DNA of 64,000 nt from NCBI GenBank assembly GCA_030386875.1, contig CM059566.1:41080068-41144067 (forward strand). The letters are read 5' to 3'. Every line of letters begins with the position of its first letter. Position 1 is the stretch's first letter. The notes below the pieces were generated by a model, which searched no databases, had not been told where the DNA came from, and was given only the letters and a program-made list of their open reading frames with translations. Both the position numbers and the translations under genes were made by a program. Shown piece after piece: positions 1 through 14,105 of this stretch. This DNA comes from Morinoia aosen. Taxonomy: Eukaryota > Arthropoda > Malacostraca > Amphipoda > Talitridae.

Positions 1-430
1 CTCATGGACCCGTAATATCTCTCTTATGAACCCGTAACATCTCCCTCATGGACTCGTAACATCTCTCATGGACCCGTAATATCTCTCATGGACCCGTAAT
101 ATCTCCCTCATGGACCCGTAACATCTCCCTCATGGACCCGTAACATCTCCCTCATGGACACGTAACATCTCCCTCATGGACCCGTAATATCTCTCTTATG
201 AACCCGTAACATCTCCCTCATAGACCCGTAACATCTCCCTCATGGACCCGTAATATCTCTCTTATGAACCCGTAACATCTCCCTCATAGACTCGTAACAT
301 CTCTCATGGACCCGTAACATCTCCCTCATGGACCCGTAACATCTCCCTCATGGACCCGTAACATCTCCCTCATGGACCCGTAATATCTCTCATGAACCCG
401 TAACATCTCCCTCATGGACCCGTAATATTT
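1..430. repeat. 22-bp minisatellite, cut by window start
   Basis: Tandem units of about 22 bp built on CATGGACCCGTAACATCT plus a CCCT spacer. Some units are 20 bp because the spacer is shortened to CT. Variants are TAACAT/TAATAT and CATGGA/TATGAA/CATAGA. The array runs off the left edge, so its full size is unknown. It decays into unique sequence near 430. Confidence 0.95.
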
Positions 431-959
431 CCTCTATCAAAGCAAACATTGATTATGCGTCAAATCACTCCAGCAAAACAGTTCCAGACGTTTTTAGTGA
501 ACGAGAAATCCCTCATCATTTTACACAGAGAAATAAAGACAAATTCGATCGTTGCTTTTAGGCGCAACCATTAAGCTATAAAACGCTTTCCAGTTCAATA
601 AAAGTCAGAGCCAAATAAATTACCCAGGACGTTCTGTAACATTTCGCCCTCGCGTCAAAATTTGCTGGAAACTCGCACTAGGGAAGAGTATGGGACGCTT
701 TCTTGGGTTAAGGATTTTATCCCGGATTTTAGGGCACATAAAATTGTTCAACACCTTAAGAACTGTTGCTCTCTTGGGTTAAAGCTAAGTTATCCAGGAT
801 TTTGGGCTCATAAGACCGTTCAACAGCATGTGAACTGTAACATTGTCCGTTTAATAGCGACTCACAATTTCTTCTGAGATTTTTTAGGTAATAGAAATAA
901 GGATTCAAGCTTACCGAAATCCAGCTTGGTTGTGTGAAATATAATGATTTGACGACGCT
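431..959. other. Unique AT-rich spacer with an old tandem duplication
   Basis: No gene is recognised. Positions 701-771 and 772-842 are two diverged copies of a roughly 71-bp segment, each beginning TCTTGGGTTAA and containing a GTTCAACA-like motif. The 71-codon open frame over this stretch shows no recognisable domain and is probably chance. Confidence 0.6.
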
Positions 960-3900
960 TTGTGCTTTTAGGGATAAATCTAAGCAAGGTGTGTTGAACT
1001 AACGCTTCTTTATAGAGGCTAGCGCAACGTGTAATGGACTGACCCTACTTTATAGAGGCTAAATTGAATCTAAGCTATGTGTTTTGAGCTAACGCTTCTT
1101 TACAGAGGCTAAATTCAATCTAAGAAATTTGCAATGGACTGACGCTACTTTATAGAGGCTAAATTCAATCTAGAAAGTGTGTAATGGACTGACGCTACTT
1201 TATAGAGGCTAAATTAAATCTAGAAAGTGTGTAATGGACTGACGCTACTTTATAGAGGCTAAATTAAATCTAGAAAGTGTGTAATGGACTGACGCTACTT
1301 TATAGAGGCTAAATTAAATCTAAGAAATATGTAATGGACTGACGCTACTTTATAGAGGCTAAATTAAATCTAGAAAGTGTGTAATGGACTGACGCTACTT
1401 TATAGAGGCTAAATTCAATCTAGAAAGTGTGTAATGGACTGACGCTACTTTATAGAGGCTAAATTAAATCTAGAAAGTGTGTAATGGACTGACGCTACTT
1501 TATAGAGGCTAAATTAAATCTAGAAAGTGTGTAATGGACTGACGCTACTTTATAGAGGCTAAATTAAATCTAAGAAATATGTAATGGACTGACGCTACTT
1601 TATAGAGGCTAAATTAAATCTAAGAAATGTGTAATGGACTGACGCTACTTTATAGAGGCTAAATTAAATCTAGAAAGTGTGTAATGGACTGACGCTACTT
1701 TATAGAGGCTAAATTAAATCTTGAAAATGTGTAATGGACTGACGCTACTTTATAGAGACTAAATTAAATCTAGAAAGTGTGTAATGGACTGACGCTACTT
1801 TATAGAGGCTAAATTAAATCTAGAAAGTGTGTAATGGACTGACGCTACTTTATAGAGGCTAAATTAAATCTAAGAAATGTGTTATGGACTGACGCTACTT
1901 AATAGAGGCTAAATTAAATCTAAGAAATGTGTAATGGACTGACGCTACTTTATAGAGGCTAAATTAAATCTAGAAAGTGTGTAATGGACTGACGCTACTT
2001 TATAGAGGCTAAATTAAATCTAAGAAATGTGTAATGGACTGACGCTACTTTATAGAGGATAAATTAAATCTAGAAAGTGCGTAATGGACTGGCGCTACTT
2101 TATAGAGGCTAAATTAAATCTAAGAAATGTGTTATGGACTGACGCTACTTTATAGAGGCTAAATTAAATCTAAGAAATGTGTAATGGACTGACGCTACTT
2201 TATAGAGGCTAAATTAAATCTAGAAAGTGTCTAATGGACTGACGCTACTTTATAGAGGCTAAATTAAATCTAAGAAATGTGTTATGGACTGACGCTACTT
2301 TATAGAGGCTAAATAAAATCTAAGAAATGTGTAATGGACTGACGCTACTTTATAAAGGCTAAATTAAATCTAGAAAGTGTGTAATGGACTGACGCTACTT
2401 TATAGAGGCTAAATTAAATCTAGAAAGTGTGTAATGGACTGGCGCTACTTTATAGAGGCTAAATTAAATCTAGAAAGTGTGTAATGGCCTAACGCTACTT
2501 TATAGAGGCTAAATTCAATCTAGAAAGTGTGTATTGGACTGACGCTACTTTATAGAGGCTAAATTAAATCTAGAAAGTGTGTAATGGACTGACGCTACTT
2601 TATAAAGGCTAAATTAAATCTAGAAAGTGTGTAATGGACTGACGCTACTTTATAGAGGCTAAATTAAATCTAGAAAGTGTGTAATGGACTGACGCTACTT
2701 TATAGAGGCTAAATTAAATCTAGAAAGTGTGTAATGGACTGACGCTACTTTATAGAGGCCAAATTAAATCTAGAAAGTGTGTAATGGCCTGACGCTACTT
2801 TATAGAGGCTAAATTCAATCTAGAAAGTGTGTAATGGACTGACGCTACTTTATAGAGGCTAAATTAAATCTAGAAAGTGTGTAATGGACTGACGCTACTT
2901 TATAGAGGCAAAATTAAATCTAGAAAGTGTGTAATGGACTAACGCTACTTTATAGAGGCTAAATTAAATCTAGAAAGTGTGTAATGGACTGACGCTACTT
3001 TATAGAGGCTAAATTAAATCTAGTAAGTGTGTAATGGACTGACGCTACTTTATAGAGGCTAAATTAAATCTAGAAAGTGTGTAATGGACTGACGCTGCTT
3101 TATAGAGGCTAAATTAAATCTAGAAAGTGTGAAATGGACTGACGCTACTTTATAGAGGCTAAATTCAATCTAGAAAGTGTGTAATGGACTGACGCTAGTT
3201 TATAGAGGCTAAATTAAATCTAGAAAGTGTGTAATGGCCTGACGCTACTTTATAGAGGCTAAATTCAATCTAAGAAATGTGTTATGGACTGACGCTACTT
3301 TATAGAGGCTAAATTAAATCTAAGAAATGTGTAATGGCCTGACGCTACTTCATAGAGGCTAAATTCAATCCAGAAAGTGTGTAATGGACTGACGCTACTT
3401 TATAGAGGCTAAATTAAATCTAGAAAATGTGTAATGGACTGACGCTACTTTATAGAGGCTAAATTAAATCTAGAAAGTGTGTAACGGACTGACGCTACTT
3501 TATAGAGGCTAAATTAAATCTAGAAAGTGTGTAATGGACTGACGCTACTTTATAGAGGCTAAATTAAATCTAGAAAGTGTGTAATGGACTGACGCTACTT
3601 TATAGAGGCTAAATTAAATCTAGAAAGTGTGTAATGTCCTGACGCTGCTTTATAGAGGCTAAATTAAGTCTAGAAAGTGTGTAATGGACTGACGCTACTT
3701 TATAGAGGCTAAATTCAATCTAGAAAGTGTGTAATGGACTGACGCTACTTTATAGAGGCTAAATTCAATCTAGAAGGTGTGTAATGGACTGACGCTACTT
3801 TATAGAGGCTAAATTAAATCTAAGAAATGTGTAATGGACTGACGCTACTTTATAGAGGCTGAATTAAATCTAAGAAATGTGTAATGGACTGACGCTACTT

Positions 3901-5480
3901 TATAGAGGCTAAATTAAATCTAAGAAATGTGTAATGGACTGACGCTACTTTATAGAGGCTAAATTAAATCTAAGAAATGTGTTATGGAATGACGCTACTT
4001 TATAGAGGCTAAATTCAATCTAAGAAATGTGTAATGGACTGACGCAACTTTATAGAGGCTAAATTAAATCTAAGAAATGTGTAATGGACTGACGCTACTT
4101 TATAGAGGCTAAATTAAATCTAAGAAATGTGTAATGGACTGACGCTACTTTATAGAGGCTAAATTAAATCTAAGAAATGTGTTATGGACTGACGCTACTT
4201 TATAGAGGCTAAATTCAATCTAGAAAGTGTGTAATGGACTGACGCTACTTTATAGAGGCTAAATTAAATCTAAGAAATGTGTTATGGACTGACGCTACTT
4301 TATAGAGGCTAAATTAAAGCTAGAAAGTGTGTAATGGACTGACGCTACTTTATAGAGGCTAAATTAAATCTAGAAAGTGTGTAATGAACTGACGCTACTT
4401 TATAGAGGCTAAATTAAATCTAGAAAGTGTGTAATGGACTGACGCTACTTTATAGAGGCTAAATTGAATCTAGAAAGTGTGTAATGGACTGACGCTACTT
4501 TATAGAGGCTAAATTAAATCTAGAAAGTGTGTAATAAACTGACGCTACTTTATAGAGGCTAAATTAAATCTAGAAAGTGTGTAATGGACTGACGCTACTT
4601 TATAGAGGCTAAATTAAATCTAGAAAGTGTGTAATGAACTGACGCTACTTTATAGAGGCTAAATTAAATCTAAGAAATGTGTTATGGACTGACGCTACTT
4701 TATAGAGGCTAAATTCAATCTAGAAAGTGTGTAATGGACTGACGCTACTTTATAGAGGCTAAATTAAATCTAAGAAATGTGTTATGGACTGACGCTACTT
4801 TATAGAGGCTAAATTAAATCTAGAAAGTGTGTAATGGACTGACGCTACTTTATAGAGGCTAAATTAAATCTAAGAAATGTGTTATGGACTGACGCTACTT
4901 TATAGAGGCTAAATTCAATCTAGAAGGTGTGTAATGGACTGACGCTACTTTATAGAGGCTAAATTAAATCTAGAAAGTGTGTAATGAACTGACGCTACTT
5001 TATAGAGGCTAAATTAAATCTAAGAAATGTGTCATGGACTGACGCTACTTTATAGAGGCTAAATTCAATCTAGAAAGTGTGTAATGGACTGACGCTACTT
5101 TATAGAGGCTAAATTAAATCTAAGAAATGTGTTATGGACTGACGCTACTTTATAGAGGCTAAATTCAATCTAGAAAGTGTGTAATGGACTGACGCTACTT
5201 TATAGAGGCTAAATTAAATCTAAGAAATGTGTTATGGACTAACGCTACTTTATAGAGGCTAAATCAAATCTAAGAAATGTGCAATGGACTGACGCTACTT
5301 TATAGAGCCTAAATTAAATCTAAGAAATGTGTAATGGACTGACGCTACTCTATAGAGGCTAAATTAAATCTAAGCAACGTGTGTTGAAATGACGCTTCTT
5401 TATAGATGTTAAATTATCTAAGCACTGAGCCATAAGCTATGGCTACTTTATAGAGGTTAAATTAAATTTAAGCAATGTCT
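960..5480. repeat. 50-bp satellite array, about 88 units
   Basis: The unit combines GACGCTACTTTATAGAGGCT, AAATTAAATC and either TAGAAAGTGT (type A, carrying an XbaI site TCTAGA) or TAAGAAATGT (type B), then GTAATGGACT. From 1141 to 5390 the units stay in exact 50-bp register with no net insertion or deletion. Both ends decay gradually (960-1140 and 5390-5480), as expected when unequal exchange homogenises the centre but not the edges. Between about 4200 and 5240, A and B units alternate, giving local higher-order periods of 100-150 bp. Confidence 0.97.
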
Positions 5481-7324
5481 AATAAAATTAGACTCCGTAA
5501 TGGTTTTTCAATCAAAGTAACTTGAATTTAAGTGATTTTACTTCATTCGTTGTGAAGTATTTCGAACCCTCCTGACATTCTGGTGCGTGCTTCTATTGCT
5601 TCTTTTTCCTCTAATTGGAACACTTTTTATTTCTTCTTAATTTCAAAAGGTGAAGAAAAAATTCAGATACTAGCCCGTAACTCAAATTTGGAAGAAATGA
5701 AGCTTAACATTCTAAAAAAATGCACCCACAGCATCGGGAGTTCTCGACGTGCAAGTCCTTTTAATACTTGCACCAAATTCTTCATTAATTAATAAATGAA
5801 GATTAATCTTAATAAAAGCACCTGCAGCCTCGGGAATTATAGACGTGCAAGTACTTTTAATACATGCACCAAATTCTTGCACCTGCAATCCTACCCCAAA
5901 GCAAGAAGGGTGGACTTGAAGTTTGAGTCTGGAAGAAATGACATTCTCTGTCCTCACCATTTGTTTCTGAGGTCATTTCATCGCTGATTAATGTAATATT
6001 TTCTGAACTATCTGATTAGTACATAACCTCTTCAGTTATATAATTGTTATTTAAAATGCCAGTTATCTTGTTATCATTATTGATCATGTTCAGCTCCCTA
6101 TTTATTATTTTATCTGTCCATAATTTTGATTTATCCTGTTAAATTGCCTAAGTGTAATTTAACCATTCCAGTTACCTTATTTTCATTTAGGTTGGCCAGC
6201 TCTCTAGGCATTCAATATTGAATGCTTGACCTGTTCTTTTGAATAATGTTTTTACCGGGCTCAGTAGTATAGTTATTGATTAACCATTAAAGTTTTCCTT
6301 TTACCCCTGAACCTTTACAAATTTCTTGGTATTTGATATATTTAACTGGTTTTTAGCTGTCCAATTACGTCATAACCTGTCTAAGCATTTAGTCATATAC
6401 AGCACGATACAACATGCTGTGTGCGCAAAACGGAATAGCGTAAAAACCAAACGCACGATTTGGGTGATATTATTGGGTACTTGATTGTTATGTCACCACT
6501 GGTTTAGGGGAAAAAGTGTTTTAGGAGGAAAACTGAAAAATTTAATTGTTTTATGAATATTGAATTGACGTTCTGGACAGTGTGAATGGATTTTTCATGT
6601 GAGAAAGTATCCTAGTTGATAGATATTAATTTTTAATGCTGTTTATCAACATCAACATCGAAAGGAAACCACAGAATAAAAGTGGTGACAGATAACCCAA
6701 AAGTAACCATTATGATACAATACTCTACCATCACAGCTCGTATTGAAGTACCTAGCCGCTCGTCCGATCCTTCTAGTGAGTCACTAAAAAATGAGCGTTG
6801 CCGCAAATGAAATATCGTTCAAACTTAGAAGCAAATGCTTCGTAGCATGATGTTACAGGAAGCTAGAATGAGAGCGATAGGATACTCGGTAATTTGTTTT
6901 GCTTACTGTTTGTAAAGCTTGCACGGTGTTTAACATAAACTTATGTTTTAAAATGATGTAATTTGTTGTGCTTGTGGAATAAATCAATTTAAAGGGGGCT
7001 TAAATTACGCAAAATTGTGTTTCTTGTCCGAGAACGAAACGCTCGCACTTGTTTAGATTATAATTTTTGTGTCTGATATTCTAATCTGCAATTAATAATT
7101 GATAATTTGTCTTAATTAATTAAAGGAATCTGAAATAAGGGCCCAGCTGCTAATTTTTGTCAGTAAATTGCGCGATGAACTTGAATGTTTTCTTTTTTAA
7201 TTTCACTTTTCTTTTCTATTTACAAAACAAAAGTCGCCAAAACAAATACGAGTAGCTGGTACAGCTGGTTATTTTCCTGGGTCATTTATATTGTTTTAGA
7301 TTTTCTGAGCGTTTTCAGTTTATT
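5481..7324. other. Unique AT-rich spacer, no gene recognised
   Basis: It contains two diverged copies of a roughly 70-bp segment about 97 bp apart (near 5721 and 5819), both carrying GACGTGCAAGT and ACCAAATTCTT. At 6648-6735 there is one copy of a short interspersed repeat with the motif AAAGTGGTGACAGATAACCC, which recurs near 13 kb. The small open frames here lack family features. Confidence 0.6.
6648..6735 (+). repeat. Short interspersed repeat, copy 1
   Basis: Shares AGGAAACCACAGAATAAAAG and GTGACAGATAACCC with the segment at 13160-13245 (same strand) and with 12985-13030 (opposite strand). Three copies at two sites suggest a mobile-element fragment. The family is not recognised. Confidence 0.5.
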
Positions 7325-10300
7325 CCTCAACAACTACATTCAATCTACTACTACATTCAATCTACTACTACATTCAATCTACTACTACATTCAATCTACT
7401 ACTACATTCAATCTACTACTACATTCAATCCACTACTACATTCAATCCACTACTACATTCAATCTACTACTACATTCAATCCACTACTACATTCAATCCA
7501 CTACTACATTCAATCCACTACTACATTCAATCTACTACTACATTCAATCTACTACTACATTCAATCTACTACTACATTCAATCTACTACTACATTCAATC
7601 TACTACTACATTCAATCTACTACTACATTCAATCTACTACTACATTCAACCTACTACTACATTCAATCTACTACTACATTCAATCTACTACTACATTCGA
7701 TCTACTACTACATTCAATCTACTACTACATTCAACCTACTACTACATTCAATCTACCACTACATTCAATCCACTACTACATTCAACCTACTACTACATTC
7801 AATCTACTACTACATTCAATCCACTACTACATTCAATCCACTAATACATTCAATCTACTACTACATTCAACCTACTACTACATTCAATCAACTACTACAT
7901 TCAATCTACTACTACATTCAATCTACTACTACATTCAATCCACTACTACATTCAATCCACTACTACATTCAATCTACTACTACATTCAACCTACTACTAC
8001 ATTCAATCTACTACTACATTCAATCCACTACTACATTCAATCCACTACTACATTCAATCTACTACTACATTCAATCTACTACTACATTCAATCTACTACT
8101 ACATTCAATCTACTACTACATTCAATCTACTACTACATTCAATCTACTACTACATTCAATCTACTACTACATTCAACCTACTACTACATTCAATCTACTA
8201 CTACATTCAATCCACTACTACATTCAATCCACTAATACATTCAATCTACTACTACATTCAACCTACTACTACATTCAATCAACTACTACATTCAATCTAC
8301 TACTACATTCAATCTACTACTACATTCAATCCACTACTACATTCAATCCACTACTACATTCAATCCACTACTACATTCAATCTACTACTACATTCAATCC
8401 ACTACTACATTCAATCCACTACTACATTCAATCCACTACTACATTCAATCTACTACTACATTCAATCTACTACTACATTCAATCTACTACTACATTCAAT
8501 CTACTACTACATTCAATCTACTACTACATTCAATCTACTACTACATTCAATCTACTACTACATTCAACCTACTACTACATTCAATCTACTACTACATTCA
8601 ATCTACTACTACATTCGATCTACTACTACATTCAATCTACTACTACATTCAACCTACTACTACATTCAATCTACCACTACATTCAATCCACTACTACATT
8701 CAACCTACTACTACATTCAATCTACTACTACATTCAATCCACTACTACATTCAATCCACTAATACATTCAATCTACTACTACATTCAACCTACTACTACA
8801 TTCAATCAACTACTACATTCAATCTACTACTACATTCAATCTACTACTACATTCAATCCACTACTACATTCAATCCACTACTACATTCAATCTACTACTA
8901 CATTCAACCTACTACTACATTCAATCTACTACTACATTCAATCCACTACTACATTCAATCCACTACTACATTCAATCTACTACTACATTCAATCTACTAC
9001 TACATTCAATCTACTACTACATTCAATCTACTACTACATTCAATCTACTACTACATTCAATCCACTACTACATTCAATCCACTACTACATTCAATCCACT
9101 ACTACATTCAATCTACTACTACATTCAATCTACTACTACATTCAATCTACTACTACATTCAATCTACTACTACATTCAATCCACTACTACATTCAATCCA
9201 CTACTACATTCAATCTACTACTACATTCAATCCACTACTACATTCAATCCACTACTACATTCAATCCACTACTACATTCAATCCACTACTACATTCAATC
9301 TACTACTACATTCAATCTACTACTACATTCAATCTACTACTACATTCAATCTACTACTACATTCAATCTACTACTACATTCAATCTACTACTACATTCAA
9401 TCTACTACTACATTCAACCTACTACTACATTCAATCTACTACTACATTCAATCTACTACTACATTCAATCTACTACTACTACATTCAATCTACTACTACA
9501 TTCAACCTACTACTACATTCAATCTACCACTACATTCAATCCACTACTACATTCAACCTACTACTACATTCAATCTACTACTACATTCAATCCACTACTA
9601 CATTCAATCCACTACTACATTCAATCTACTACTACATTCAATCTACTACTACATTCAATCTACTACTACATTCAATCTACTACTACATTCAACCTACTAC
9701 TACATTCAATCTACTACTACATTCAATCCACTACTACATTCAATCCACTACTACATTCAATCTACTACTACATTCAATCTACTACTACATTCAACCTACT
9801 ACTACATTCAATCTACTACTACATTCAATCTACTACTACATTCAATCTACTACTACATTCAATCTACTACTACATTCAACCTACTACTACATTCAATCTA
9901 CCACTACATTCAATCTACTACTACATTCGATCTACTACTACATTCAATCTACTACTACATTCAACCTACTACTACATTCAATCTACCACTACATTCAATC
10001 CACTACTACATTCAACCTACTACTACATTCAATCTACTACTACATTCAATCCACTACTACATTCAATCCACTACTACATTCAATCTACTACTACATTCAA
10101 CCTACTACTACATTCAATCAACTACTACATTCAATCTACTACTACATTCAATCTACTACTACATTCAACCTACTACTACATTCAATCTACTACTACATTC
10201 AATCTACTACTACATTCAATCTACTACTACATTCAATCTACTACTACATTCAACCTACTACTACATTCAATCTACCACTACATTCAATCCACTACTACAT

Positions 10301-11070
10301 TCAATCTACTACTACATTCAATCTACTACTACATTCAATCCACTACTACATTCAATCTACTACTACATTCAATCCACTACTACATTCAATCCACTACTAC
10401 ATTCAATCTACTACTACATTCAATCTACTACTACATTCAATCTACTACTACATTCAATCTACTACTACATTCAACCTACTACTACATTCAATCTACTACT
10501 ACATTCAATCCACTACTACATTCGATCTACTACTACATTCAATCTACTACTACATTCAACCTACTACTACATTCAATCTACCACTACATTCAATCCACTA
10601 CTACATTCAACCTACTACTACATTCAATCTACTACTACATTCAATCCACTACTACATTCAATCCACTACTACATTCAATCTACTACTACATTCAACCTAC
10701 TACTACATTCAATCTACTACTACATTCAATCTACTACTACATTCAATCTACTACTACATTCAATCTACTACTACATTCAATCTACTACTACATTCAATCT
10801 ACTACTACATTCAACCTACTACTACATTCAACCTACTACTACATTCAACCTACTACTACATTCAACCTACTACTACATTCAATCTACTACTACATTCAAC
10901 CTACTACTACATTCAACCTACTACTACATTCAATCTACTACTACATTCAATCTACTACTACATTCAATCTACTACTACATTCAACCTACTACTACATTCA
11001 ACCTACTACTACATTCAACCTACTACTACATTCAATCTACTACTACATTCAATCTACTACTACATTCAAG
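7325..11070. repeat. 17-bp minisatellite, about 220 units, with higher-order repeats
   Basis: The basic unit is ATTCAATCTACTACTAC. Variants include AATCC, AACCT, CGATC, AATCAAC and CTAATAC. The rare variant TTCGATC occurs at 7699 and 8617. CTAATACATT occurs at about 7845, 8236 and 8763. The 918-bp spacings equal exactly 54 units, so a 918-bp block has been duplicated. One unit near 9470 carries an extra TAC, which shifts downstream spacings by 3 bp. The long translation here has a 17-residue period only because the unit is not a multiple of three. Confidence 0.97.
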
Positions 11071-12900
11071 CCCTTTTCCAAGTATTTACAGCATGAAAAC
11101 ATCCATTTTAAGTGCTAGATTTCAACGAGATTATGCAGTAAGAAAAAAAGACAAAAACAGCGTAATTGGGGAAGGCTGTAGCAAAATCCGGAGCTCAAGA
11201 CCTTGCACTTAAGGCTCCGTATCAGGGATTGAGATCTCACTTATGCAAGCTTATGCTGGACGAGCGAGAAGGGAGGGACAGCGAGATAATTCTTCAATCG
11301 GAGTGAAACAAAGTCTAAAATTAAACAAATTTTAGCTATTGCGTTGTCATTTTTTAGTTAAAAAAATATCAGTGTTGATCCAAAGTACAGTTATTTACAA
11401 CATATACAGTATCCTTAATGGAAAAAGAGCAAGAATAAAAAAAGGAAAGCTTTTACCATGATTTAAGGAACTTTCTGGCTTCCACCCATAATAACCGAAA
11501 AAATTCTGAGAAATGGAAAATTCATGAAATTAAATTTGCTCAAAAAACAATGACAGAATTTCTGTAGGGAACTTTTCAAAAATAATCTACACCTGCTACG
11601 ACCCAAACAGTATTCGATGGATTGAGGTCATCTTACGCAAGCTTATCTGGGATGGCGAGAAAATGGAGGGACATCGAGAAATATAATAAGAGCTGGCTGA
11701 CGAGGGGCAACTCGGTTTTAAAAATGATCAGAGCTCGTAAAACTGAGGTTTTTAAGCAGCTATTTTTTAGTTACTTGAGCACTAGTTCTCACAGTTTTTA
11801 CACTCTCTGTTTCAAATTAAATTACCTTCAAACCATCATTTACGTGCTTATTGGATTCGTTTGCACAAGACTTTGCTTCGTCATGAATTATTATTTTTAA
11901 GGGAACTCTTTGCTTAAAATGATTTCGTCCATCTTTTTTCAAAAGGCCGTTTGCAAAAAATTTTAGGTGCAGAATTTTCTTCGTGTCCCAATGCAATTAT
12001 TTCTCATTCTCCTATGTGAACCATACGCTGAGAAATGCATTTCCAGAATCCTAAATTTCATGTTTTCTAGGTTATTCATTAAAGCATTGAATCATTTTCC
12101 ACTTTAAAGGATAAACTGCGCGCACTAGCCGAGTCTTGTTTGATTTATAAATAGTGTTGTGCATGCTGTGCATCTGAGCCTGTTGTTGAGCTCAAACGAG
12201 CTCTTGAGACCAGAGTGGCGGCGCACAAGGGGTTTTGTGTCAGATCTGGTGCTCAATTATCCTGCTTCTCCCATTCAGCTGTTAACGACCACGCAGTCCT
12301 GTGATACTTTAGCCGGTTTTGATCAGGCGCGCATTGAACCTTTAAGACCTTAACATTTTAGAGCATCAGTTCAGTTATCAGACAAAACCTTCCCTCACCA
12401 ACAGGCAACGTTTATTTTCTATGATTATCTTCAGGGCATTGAACTATCAGATATATTATTCTGAACGTTCTTTTCTCAAAAATACTCAATTTTCGTTTTT
12501 GTGAGAGTTTAACTCCTTGAATTTCGTTTTATACAGAATTTCATGGTTGATGATGGGAGCTTAACTCAAATATTTTTTTCATTATGATGACATCTAACTC
12601 ATTTATATCCTTTTCGGTCTCCTTGCATTACAACAACAGCATTTTTACCTTGTTTACTTAAATAAATCTTTTTGTCGTAGTTATGTAATAACTTCCGTTT
12701 GTTAATTAAACACCGATACCAATTTTTCCCATTGTGTCTTGTTAAATCTTTAGCTACACAACACTAATTGAAAACTGTCAGATTTCTCATTTTTCACCCC
12801 TCCTCTACATCGCTTGTCAGTTTTGACATAAACTAAATTTGACGAGACAAATCGGAACACAGTCAAGAAACACAACCACCATATCAGCACACATAAGCAG
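11071..12900. other. Unique spacer with a diverged duplicated segment
   Basis: Segments at about 11216-11290 and 11606-11690 are diverged direct copies. They share GATTGAG, ACGCAAGCTTAT or ATGCAAGCTTAT, and a GAGGGACA(G/T)CGAGA motif. This suggests an old interspersed repeat present twice. No coding region is recognised between 11.1 and 12.9 kb. Confidence 0.5.
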
Positions 12901-12984
12901 ACTAATCCGTACGTAGTGCAACGATTGATCTTGTCGCATCATATATATTGCCAAAAGAGGGCCTTTTGTAGAGGTATACTTTAC

Positions 12985-13245
12985 ATGGTACATGTGGGTT
13001 ATCTGTCACCACTTTCTTGGGCATATTCTGGAGGCATAAAAATAAAAATAAAAATTCCTCATACACATTTTAAGGATAATAAATCATCCTTGCTTTCTGA
13101 AGGCATAAAAATGATAAAAATTAATAATAATATAATTAAGCTAGACTAGCTTAACCTAACCTTAACATCAAAAGGAAGCCATAAATTAAAAGTGGAGACA
13201 GATAATCCACAAGTACCCTTTACATTAATACATTCCTCGTAGAAA
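12985..13245. repeat. Short interspersed repeat, copies 2 and 3 in inverted arrangement
   Basis: At 12985-13030 the reverse complement of the GTGGTGACAGATAACCC motif appears. At 13160-13245 it appears in the forward direction (AAAAGTGGAGACAGATAATC). With copy 1 near 6.7 kb this makes a three-copy family in the window. Confidence 0.5.
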
Positions 13246-13689
13246 AACTTTTCCATTTCCCATTTCAATGGCGCAGCAAGAAAAAAGCAACGCACCAATT
13301 ATTTTTATCATCCTAGCTGCAAAGCAGCGTTGCTGAAAGCAGCGAACAATTTACGCCGCAAATCCAAATCAGCAAAGCCTAAAAATGGAAAAAGAACGGC
13401 ACTAACTTACATGCGCCAGGTGCTTTTTCTTTCTGAAAACGTCATCAACATTTGAAGTGGCGCGCGTAGTGCTGCTCAGCAGTACGGTCCCCACAAACAT
13501 AACCTGGACATTGTTTTGAGCTTTCTACTAATTGTTAATCAGAGGTCCAATTCAGTTTAATTACTGCCCGTAACTGGGGCTAATGCTCCAGATTACGCAC
13601 AGCTGTTTGCCTCGGGGCCTCCTGTGGCATCAAATGAAAAAAAGTCAAAACACCGCAAAAAAGAAGCAAAGAGCGTCACTGCCTGTGCT

Positions 13690-14105
13690 GAAGAGGGTAC
13701 AGGAATGTACGGGCCAGTGCCAGGTACGGTTGTGGTGGCTGAAGTAGATAGAGGGTACAGGAATGTTCGGACGAGTGGCAGGTACGGTTGTGGTGGCTGT
13801 AGTAGATATAAGGTACAGGAATGTACGGACGAGTGGCAGGTACGGTTGTGGTGGCTGTAGTAGATATAAGGTACAGGAATGTACGGACGAGTGTCAGGTA
13901 CGGTTGTGGTGGCTGTAGTAGATATAAGGTACAGGAATGTACGGACGAGTGGCAGGTACGGTTGTGGTGGCTGTAGTAGATATAAGGTACAGGAATGTAC
14001 GGACGAGTGGCAGGTACGGTTGTGGTGGCTGTAGTAGATATAGAGTACAGGAATGTACGGACTTGTGTTAGGTGCGGCTGTGATGGCTGTAGTAGATAAG
14101 CATCC
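13690..14105. repeat. 58-bp minisatellite, about 7 units
   Basis: Successive units begin AGTAGATATAAGGTACAGG and include ATGTACGGACGAGTGGCAGG and GTTGTGGTGGCTGT, with a period of 58 bp. The outer units (13690-13750 and 14040-14100) are more diverged. Open frames on both strands are shadows of the repeat. Confidence 0.93.

Noticed and set aside
1..430. Possible kinship between the 22-bp array (inverse contains TGTTACGG and CCAT) and the SINE-like word TGTTACGGACCAT
   Set aside because: Only about 8 contiguous bases are shared and no element flanks are visible. The window starts inside the array, so the left flank cannot be checked.
960..11070. CRISPR-like regular repeats
   Set aside because: Units are contiguous with no unique spacers between repeats, and the context is eukaryotic.
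13413..13434. 22-bp minus-strand micro-exon between TTTTCAG and GTAAGT
   Set aside because: The polypyrimidine tract is weak and 22 bp is too short to judge without transcripts.
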